Made by a program: the position numbers and the translations under genes | In this document: positions 56,591 to 64,000 of the stretch, one piece after another | Position numbering within the stretch: the first letter of the stretch is position 1 | Layout: every line of letters begins with the position of its first letter | Origin: Sweltsa coloradensis | Lineage: Eukaryota > Arthropoda > Insecta > Plecoptera > Chloroperlidae | Assembly (NCBI GenBank): GCA_024449915.1 | Contig: JAMZAV010000301.1 | Coordinates: forward strand, 620,001 to 684,000 | Reading direction: 5' to 3' | DNA: 64,000 nt | Notes under the pieces: model-generated | Told to the model about the DNA's origin: nothing | Seen by the model: only the letters and a program-made list of their open reading frames with translations | Database searches by the model: none

Positions 56591-56640
56591 GATTTAAATA
56601 AATGTTTTTGAATTTTGGTGGAGGTGCCGGGTTGAAGCTG
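56591..56640 (-). repeat. Isolated TGGTGGAGGTGCCGGG terminus
   Basis: The 16-mer at 56616-56631 follows AAATGTTTTTGAATTT. The flanks show no extended match to the other copies, so only the terminus is recognisable. Confidence 0.6.
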
Positions 56641-57336
56641 TTGTTTAAGCTCATTACAACAGCGGAGAAAATTCCTTTAAATTCTGTGGGGAACGTAAGC
56701 CAAAAGTTAGTCCTAATGCAATTATTATATACTTTCAGCGTCGTCTGTTAAAGATCGTCGGCTTTGTCACTGCTACGGACATCTCGGTACAGTCAATTCA
56801 ACGAGCTAGGGACTTCTTGTCTCGCAGTGCGTGTTTTTCTTTACTTTCCTTTATTCCGAATACGTCTTAGTTAGAGCAAAGCCTGTATTACATCGCATTT
56901 AATTAAACAGTGTTTAACATTTGAGATCTCGTGATTAAAGACCTCGACATGCGCCACAACAAATTAAATACCCCGCAGAAAAACCTTTACTAGATGTGGA
57001 CGACCAGCTCAAAATAAATTCCGAGGCGGAAAACAATATTGCTAGAAACACGAAGGTTTATAAATAGGCATCGTTATGCGGTCGCAAATTTATAAAAATA
57101 GGTTATTTACTATATTTCAATATTGTGGATGTTATTACGCGTAACTAAGATAAACTTAAGATTTGATTCAATTGATTATTCTCTTTTACTTGTTTCATGA
57201 TTTAGATTATTCACAAACCCCTAACTAAGTACAGGAATACACGAATAAAATAATATGTTTAATAGGACTCAACTTAAAAGTTAGCCTACATCCTGTTTAA
57301 TTTAAAATGCGTAATCTGAATCCAAAGCATGCTTTA

Positions 57337-57460
57337 ATAAATAATAAATAAATAAATTTTATTTAGAGTCTACCCACTCAGTTATATAACTGATTTTCAG
57401 GGGGGACTTTAAATCAAAGCGACCAAGCCAACCCTGCAGGCCCCGACGCAATCGACGAGT
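57337..57460 (-). repeat. SINE-A, 5'-truncated copy
   Basis: AATAAATAATAAATAAATAAATT tail, then the 3' part of the body up to GCAATCGACGAGT, where the match stops cleanly. The 5' truncation with intact tail fits target-primed reverse transcription. Confidence 0.85.
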
Positions 57461-57868
57461 TATTATTAAAATGAATATATAAATATATAAATTATCCCAT
57501 TAGGTCCTATAAATATTTATAAAGCTTCAAGTTTTATATTGCTCTTTTTGGTTCTTGTGTTCTGTTTGTCAACCACATACAAATTAAGCAATAGATTATA
57601 GGGTTTTAAATAATTTTATTAATTGAACGTTGGAAATAATTTTTTATGATAGGCCTAAGTGAAAACAAACAAGACCCCACTTAAATTCAAAAATATTTGT
57701 CTGGTTGATCCAAAACATAATTGACAACTATGTTGCAATATAAGAAACTTGTTTCAGTAGCGACTTCTAATGGAAAAATGGCAAAGAATAAATGGTTATA
57801 TGAACCAAGATGAAGTGACAACATTCCGAGTGAGAGAATGAGTACCTAGTAAAATGTTAAAAAGTTGA

Positions 57869-58070
57869 CGTAATTCCCCATGTTATACTTGTCTTCTACA
57901 CGTGGCACGTGATTCCCCATGTTATACTTGTCTTCTACACGTGCCACGTGATTCCCCATGTTATACTTGTCTTCTACACGTGCCACGTGATTCCCTATGT
58001 TATACTTGTCTTCTACACGTGCCACGTGATTTCCCATGTTATACTTGTCTTCTACACGTACCACGTGATT
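57869..58070. repeat. 39-bp minisatellite, about 5.2 units, nine CACGTG sites
   Basis: The unit is GTGATTCCCCATGTTATACT + TGTCTTCTACACGTGCCAC. Four unit junctions contain two CACGTG palindromes each, 7 bp apart (57899/57906, 57938/57945, 57977/57984, 58016/58023). The fifth has one (58062). Because 39 is a multiple of three, frames stay open on both strands (57846-58064, 57902-58129, 57909-58259); these are repeat artefacts. Confidence 0.95.
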
Positions 58071-58339
58071 CGAACGACCATTTCGCCATCACGCACATTC
58101 AAATACGGAGAAGCCATATGTTTAATTAGACCACTGTCATGGCCAGGCTTACACAACAGCCTACAAGGGACCAGACGTCGTCGCAGTATCCCATCTATTA
58201 TTCTATCAACTCCCAGGTTCAATCAATGGAAGACACGGAATTCGAGGTTCCGAACGTGATCGATATTGTTTGTTAGGATAGGAATGGGAGTTTAAACGAA
58301 TATAAACATTGGTCGAATGGATAGGGAGGGTTTTTTCTC

Positions 58340-58575
58340 GATTTGGTTAGTCGGGAAACACTCCCGTAGGTGGAATTGTTAATATTAAATACAACTCAGA
58401 AGTTCAAAAATACATCCTGATCGGGGATCCAACCCAAATCTCCCACATTCCAGAAGTTAAATAGTTACCGTCTCGGTGGTCTAGTTAACTTAAGCGCCTA
58501 CCTAGAATGTAGAAGACTTGGGTTTAAACACCGATCGGGATGGATTTTTTTAACTTCTGAATTGTATTAAATATT
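58340..58575. repeat. Head-to-head pair of SINE-C copies
   Basis: The minus-strand copy (58340-58460) runs from the 3' end AGTCGGGAAACACTCCCG..GGTGGAATTGTTAATATT to a tRNA-like CTGATCGGGGATCCAACCC. The plus-strand copy (58475-58575) starts TCTCGGTGGTCTAGTTAAC and ends TTCTGAATTGTATTAAATATT. The heads face each other about 15 bp apart. Confidence 0.7.
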
Positions 58576-58579
58576 CGGA

Positions 58580-60884
58580 TAGGGAGGGGTTATCTACTAC
58601 ACAAGCAATGGAGTAATATAGCTTTCAAACCTATGTTAAGACTGTTTCCAAGCTCGGGCCAACTTTTTTAAAATGTTAAATGCCCATTTAAAAAAATGCT
58701 CAATTGTCAAATCCAGCTAATTTCACATACAGAACGTAACGCTTTTTGACCTTTAATTCTCATCCAAAAAAGCTGCAATTTTGGGAGGCTGTTCACAAAG
58801 GATGAGCGCGTGTCTCTATCAAAGGCTCAAAGCCGATTTTGAAATTTCAAATAATTGTCTCTTACACAAAATTGGGTAATTACTACAAATTAACAGTTTG
58901 ATGTCATATTTACGGTCAGTTAGTAAGAAAAGTGAGCAGTATTTGGAAAATGTGTCTTAATACCAATTATAATACATTCTTACTTAACATTTTGGTGCAA
59001 ACCACAACCCGATAGGACAAAATGCTAGAGCTTCCAAGTGATCCTGACTTGACCTCGGCGTTCTGCGTCAAAGCCTGGTTTTCTCGAGCTTAGCCAACAG
59101 TCTTTAGCACATCAATTTTTAAAATGTCGCTGTGAAGGGAGTCTTCTTTAGCTTTCAAAATCGGATCTAGGAACAGGTGTTTTCCATCACAACGTTCGTT
59201 CAACAAGTCAGAATTAAAGATTGATGTCTGAAGTGTTTTGAATAGTGCTCGTCGTGAATCTGTGACGAAGGAACACTTGACTTTATGTCGTTCACAGCCA
59301 TAACGGACCAATAAAAGTAAGTTTCATTTTCTAGCGGCGCCTAGAGGAATGTTACATTTTATTTAGTCGTGTTTGAGAAATGAAGAAAATGTCTACGCAC
59401 AAGATTTTTCAAGACACACTTTTATACGAAATAGGCGTTTTGAGAACAAGTGGTCTCCCAAGATAAATAAGTTTTTGCACATTTTTATTTTTAAGTTCTA
59501 TGGTCCCTGGCTGTTGCTGGCTGTAGCAAAGTAATGTTACACCTTGGCTGGCCTGAGAGTTGGAGGGCAATATGTTGCAACGCTAGGTGTCTTGTGTCAG
59601 TAGGGCGGTTTGCCTGAAGTGGAATGTAATTAGAACCTAGGTTTGTCTCTTTAGTCCGCTGAACTCTGATCTATCAATGTACAAGTCCACATTGCTGGCA
59701 TTGACACAAACGATAGATCCGCTGACCAGTGACGGAATTGAATACACGTGTTAAAGTGAGATGAAGCGTATGAAGATAAAAGGTGTTCACATTTGTAATA
59801 TATCTTCTGAAAAAGGTTATAAGGGTCAATTGTACAGAAATATTACAAAACCAGACTTAAATATTCACTGTTAATTGGAAATAGTACTACCTACTAGAAA
59901 CCACAAGACATCTTATCTATCCCGTTATGGGTACACACTTCGCAAACGAATCGCTTTTAGGCACTCTTGTCATGACATGCATCTCTCAAGTATTAAACAA
60001 AATACTCATGTAATTATTTTTCATAATTATAAATAAAAAAAGTACTAAAATACATTGATTAAATTTAATATCATGCAAACAAAATCTTAAGCATCACTAT
60101 TATATTCTTTAAAATTACAGCAATAACAACGCAATAAATCAATTTAATTATTCAACAGAATATGTTTGAAATGAGAACCGAAAAAGCTTATGCTAAATAC
60201 GAGCGAGCTTAACCCTCCAATCTACAGAGTTCAATCTCTCTTCAGTTTCCCTCTTGGCTTTATAGAAACCTGAATCCTCTCTATTTCATACTCTTTCACC
60301 AGCATTTTCTCAAACTACCCACCGTGTGGGAACACGGTGAAAGTATTTGTGCATGAAAACGGAAAGTGAAGATCCGATTTTGCTGCCTCCGTCAATAAAT
60401 GTTGAAGTGTTTGAACAAGAAGAACAGATTGTGAGGTAGATAATTTTATTTTTATTCCACTGGATGGTCACATTGATTCAACCACTCCGCATATGTATGG
60501 TTGGAGCAGAGAGTGAATATATTTAACCAGATTGAATCTATACAGCTCCTCTAGATACAATCTAGGCTCTCTAGATAGATTCGCAAGAATCTATGTGGCT
60601 GCGAATAACAGGGTACACACTACACAGTGGTTCTTCTGCTACCGATTTAATTTATAAATCAACATCAAGCAGAAAACTTCTTTATCCAACCACTCTACTT
60701 ATCGCATAATCTCATTAACATCTTGTCTGAATCCATTCAATGAATTTATTTTTGAAACGCGTCGATGAGTAACGACAAGTAATAGCAGCCATAGATTTCA
60801 TAAGATTTGTTCGGGTAGATAATTTTTAAATGCAAAACTTCGAAAAAAAAAACACTTAGTCATAAATGTGACTTTTAGCGGAAG
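58580..60884. other. No recognisable feature
   Basis: About 2.3 kb, AT-rich, no shared repeats. The frame 59090-59311 (-) has no family resemblance. Confidence 0.45.
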
Positions 60885-61110
60885 ACTTAAATTTCAAAAC
60901 TGACGAAGCCAACCCTGGTTGTTGTCTTCGATACGATATCATCGACGCACGAATAATGGCCAACCAAAGATCGGTATTTAAAATAGAAAACAAAGATAAA
61001 GTGGTTGGGTATGACTTGACCCGCCTGCGATACCAGAACTAACAACCTAATTCGGAACAACTTTATGTAATTTATGTTCTTTGCTAGAATGATTCCAAAG
61101 TTACAGTATA
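60885..61110 (-). repeat. SINE-A, old diverged copy
   Basis: GAAGCCAACCCTGG, ATCATCGACG, AACCAAAGATCGGTATTTAAAATAG, CCAGAAC.AACAA.C..ATTCGGAACAACTTTATGTAATTTATG and TTGCTAGAATGATTCCAAAGT follow SINE-A order with many changes. Confidence 0.7.
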
Positions 61111-61250
61111 ACCAAGCCAAATATCGGTGTTCATAATTAAATGTCAAAAATAAATAAACTTATGTCTAAAGCAGGTTTGGAAAGGTTTGAGGAGCATTGG
61201 AAGGAGAACACGAGCCTCTGGACCTAGAACTGTCACATTGACGCCCTCCC

Positions 61251-61675
61251 CATAAATAAATAAATAAATAAAATAAATTCGTATTTAGAGTCTATACCCA
61301 CTCGTTCACATAGCCAACTGATTATCGGTGGGGGATATTAAATTAAAGCCGACCAAGCCAACCCTGTAGGCGCAGACACCATCGACGAGCAAAGAATGAC
61401 TACTAGAGACCGCAATATGTAAGTAGGAAACACCGATCAATGAAGCTGGACACGATTCTACCTGCGGACAGCGTCAGAATCAGAAAGGCTGATTCGGAAC
61501 AACCTTGGGATTTGTTATGTGCCTCGTCGCAAGGACGGCTCCAAAGTCACTTTTTACAAATTTCTAAGCCTAGAAATGATGGACTTTAGTCCACATCAGA
61601 AGTTAAAAAACTTCGGTCTATAGCGAGAATCTAACCCAGGACCTTATACATTGGAAACAAACAAAGCTCCTTGGA
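61251..61675 (-). repeat. SINE-A, nearly full-length diverged copy
   Basis: ATAAATAAATAAATAAAATAAATTCGTATTTAGAGTCTA at the left, the full body (GACCAAGCCAACCCTGTAGG, GGCTGATTCGGAACAACC, AAGGACGGCTCCAAAGTCAC), then a decayed head in which the B box has become GAATCTAACCC. It is older than the copies at 4616 and 20874. Confidence 0.8.
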
Positions 61676-61679
61676 TGTT

Positions 61680-63290
61680 TACGTCAGTGGCCTGACCGCC
61701 CTTGATTTGATTGATCGAATCATAGATACAAGTATAAATGGTGTTTCATTTACGCTAATGATACATCGCCGTGGAGTGCCGCGTATCTAAACTAAATGCA
61801 GTAGGAACTAATTGTTTGGCATTTGACATGTGTAATTAATTAATATGTTTTATTAATGGTGTGACACTTATTAAACAAACATAAATACAGTCAGTAATCG
61901 CATCACGAGTTAGGCGTAATTTAAAACTTTGTGACAGCAAAATTGAATGTGCAATTCTGCAATGTTACGTCACAAATTAAATGCGTTATAGAAGTAGAGA
62001 GAGACAACAGAATATGAGAAAGTAATAACCAACCAAAGACATACACAACTTTGTAACAAAAACTTATTTGAAAACAAAAATTGTGATAAAATAATTTCTT
62101 TAGTGAGTAATATTGTTGAGGTGCCTGCACGCAAGTGTGATATTACTACATGCTATATTAATTACAATATTAATGTATAGTATAAGCCGTTCTCAACTCC
62201 CTACAACCTACAGCTGAGTCGCGAAGGGGGGTAGGAGATTGTAGCATCGTCTTCACGGATTTCGGTAATTCCAAATTCAAATTTAACTGAAAGGAAGAGA
62301 GAAAGTAATGACGCACTTCGACTTTCGTATACAAATGTCCAAATTAATATTTGATTTTACTCTAATATTGTGTTTGTCTGCAGCACTAGAAAATATCTAC
62401 CTACCTTGACCTCGATCCTTCTGATGCCAACAAGAAATATTTAATCCTTGAGATAGCTCTAAACTTTCTTATTGCCTCGCTCCTGTAATTAACCTGTGGT
62501 CACATTTCATCGTAATTATAATTGCAAGACCAATTCAGAAGAGTATTCAAACCAAGCGGTTCTAATTTCAACTAAATAATTGCTCATTGTAATACACGAA
62601 GTTATAATTGCGTCAATATTGCAAACAAGAAGGGACCCGAGTGGTTTAGTTAGTAACTTATATAACTCCCTATTGAGACGTGGCCGTTGTGTCCAATGAA
62701 TAATCCAGGAATGAGCAGGAATTGAGGGTTAACGATTGTTATTCGCCTCCATGGGTTGGGGCGTCGGGGTGAACGGTGTTTTGTCTTTACGGTGGCGAAT
62801 GTAAATTTCATTGTTTAATTTATATGAGTTTAAATTCTATTAAATACCTGGACGATAAGGAATGAAGATTTTAAATAGTTTCATTGCGAATTCGAGCTGA
62901 CTGTGTGAAAAAGTTATGAATGAATAATTAATTTGTATTTAAATAGGCTGCAACTGAACTCACGACGATGTGCAGTAACAACTTATCAAAATACCTTGTG
63001 TCAGAATTAAATTCATGTGTAACGAAGTGATAAATTTCAGTTAAATTAACTCGTACTTGCGTATTGAATAAAATCTCTGAATACTTCCCCAGCTATGAAA
63101 ACGAGAAATGAAACACCGCGAAAAGTGTGCTTCAAACTTGAATCCTTTGAAAGATTATTATGTGAAAAACTATTGTAAACATTTCATTTTCAATCAAATA
63201 GGAGATGAAAGTCATGTTATTTATGCAAGGCGAGGACCTTTATAACTGAACCATCTATGTGTTGGTTTTACCCGAATAATAATAATTTTT
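61680..63290. other. No recognisable feature
   Basis: AT-rich. The frame 61921-62130 (-) is not supported. Confidence 0.45.
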
Positions 63291-63294
63291 GTGG

Positions 63295-63522
63295 GAAGCC
63301 TGCCCAGCATGCCCCTCTTCAGGTGTCTAGCTAGGTATGTTGCGGAAAGGACAATTGTAAAGGGACGTCCGAGGGCTGTTTAATCCCTTGCATTCGCATT
63401 AACGACTGAGGAAAACCACGGAAAAACCCTTCAGTCAAGATTACCGGTCTCGACGGGATTCGAACCCGGGACCTCCCGAATCAGAGTCGCGCGCTTTACG
63501 CTCGAGCCAATTAACACTGTCG
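63295..63522 (-). repeat. SINE-B, best-preserved copy
   Basis: On the minus strand: head ATTGGCTCGAGCGTAAAGC, GCGCGACTCTGATTCGGGAG, GTCCCGGGTTCGAATCCCG (perfect B box), TCGAGACCG. Then the body CTTGACTGAAGGGTTTTTCC..CCTCAGTCGTTAATGCGAATGCAAGGGATTAAACAGCCCTCGGACG. It aligns with 51678 (+), 2568 (+) and 16690 (-). The acceptor stem is not formed, so it is not a functional tRNA gene. Confidence 0.8.
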
Positions 63523-63524
63523 GT

Positions 63525-64000
63525 GCTTTTACTCGAAGCTATATAAAGCTATATAAATCGATGATAAAATGATTTCGTTCCTTGAAAGACTACACAACGA
63601 CTGCCTTTAATTTACTATGCACTTCCAATTAATTATAAATATAATGAAAATAAGAAACTTAACCAATGGATGCAAAGAAGTATCACTTCAGCAGGTTTCA
63701 TAACAAGCAATAATATACGAATGTTAATGTAATCTTTATTTTACCTATAAGCATTCATTGTATCCTCCTTTGTAAATCAATTTTTTAACTGAATAGGATA
63801 GACGTTTACAAAAACGTTATAAAACATAGCTTTAGAAACAAAGCATTGCAAAACGTAATGGGAAACAGAAGAGCAAACGAATGCCCTAAATAAACAATAC
63901 CATACAACTGGATGAAATTAAAAGACAACATTTTAAAGAAACTCGGATATTCTTTAGTTAAGATGTTGAAGTTGAATCTCCGTTACGAATAAAACTAGTC
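63525..64000. other. No recognisable feature
   Basis: Unique AT-rich sequence to the window end. Confidence 0.45.

Noticed and set aside
57869..58070. CRISPR-like array
   Set aside because: Units are identical along their whole length, with no unique spacers, and the context is eukaryotic.
57846..58259. Repeated peptide frames (VEDKYNMGNHVAR-like on minus, CYTCLLHVPRDS-like on plus)
   Set aside because: Products of the 39-bp minisatellite, whose unit length is a multiple of three; open on both strands and in several frames.
63440..63510. Functional tRNA gene with perfect B box
   Set aside because: No acceptor stem pairing, and it is followed by a SINE body shared with 51678; it is a SINE head.

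Overview
This is animal nuclear DNA from a gene-poor stretch. It is AT-rich, has no operon-like ORF packing, and holds many short dispersed repeats with target-primed (A/T-rich, ATAA or AAAT) tails and tRNA-derived heads. No complete protein-coding gene, rRNA gene or functional tRNA gene can be supported. All open frames are at most about 130 codons, are usually mirrored on the other strand, and many lie inside repeats. The window is best read as intergenic or large-intron sequence of an invertebrate. A strong excess of the palindrome TAGGCCTA and the mix of SINEs suggest a marine invertebrate, possibly a deuterostome, but that is inference and the species is not resolvable from sequence alone.

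Layout. 1-4 kb: a pair of diverged direct repeats around a small element that starts with the motif TGGTGGAGGTGCCGG. 4.0-6.3 kb: a 489-bp palindrome, then a full tRNA-headed SINE (called SINE-A here) whose 5' half has been tandemly duplicated together with part of another repeat. 8.0-8.8 kb: two tandem units of repeat family B. 9.3-15.8 kb: a block dense in TAGGCCTA palindromes that also holds one family-C element and three inverted repeats, the largest about 2.1 kb with arms of about 1 kb. 16.9-18.5 kb: two family-C elements. 20.6-22.0 kb: a G-rich family-H element, a full SINE-A with a small minisatellite grown from its tRNA head, and a near-perfect 150-bp-arm inverted repeat. 25-25.7 kb: an inverted pair of tRNA-like repeats, then the best (still weak) exon candidate. 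28.2-29.5 kb: a family-C element inserted into a family-B element, whose boundaries can be read exactly by comparison with intact family B at 8 kb. 31.3-32.3 kb: a GGGTC/GGGTT array, family H, then family C. 34.8-37.0 kb: three consecutive direct duplications of different unit length, one carrying a 17-bp-arm hairpin. 37.5-50.9 kb: scattered SINE and small-element copies. 52.7-53.2 kb: a TA tract flanked by two palindromic elements. 55.5-56.1 kb: another family C. 57.9-58.1 kb: a 39-bp minisatellite with nine CACGTG sites. 58.3-63.5 kb: further tRNA-derived SINEs.

The signal least explained by ordinary annotation is a 15-16 bp sequence, CCGGCACCTCCACCA (or its complement), found nine times at the edge of otherwise different repeats. 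It looks like the 3' end of a tRNA with its CCA, and may be a shared retroposon terminus or a primer-binding-site relic. Family names (A, B, C and so on) are local labels made for this annotation; no database search was possible.
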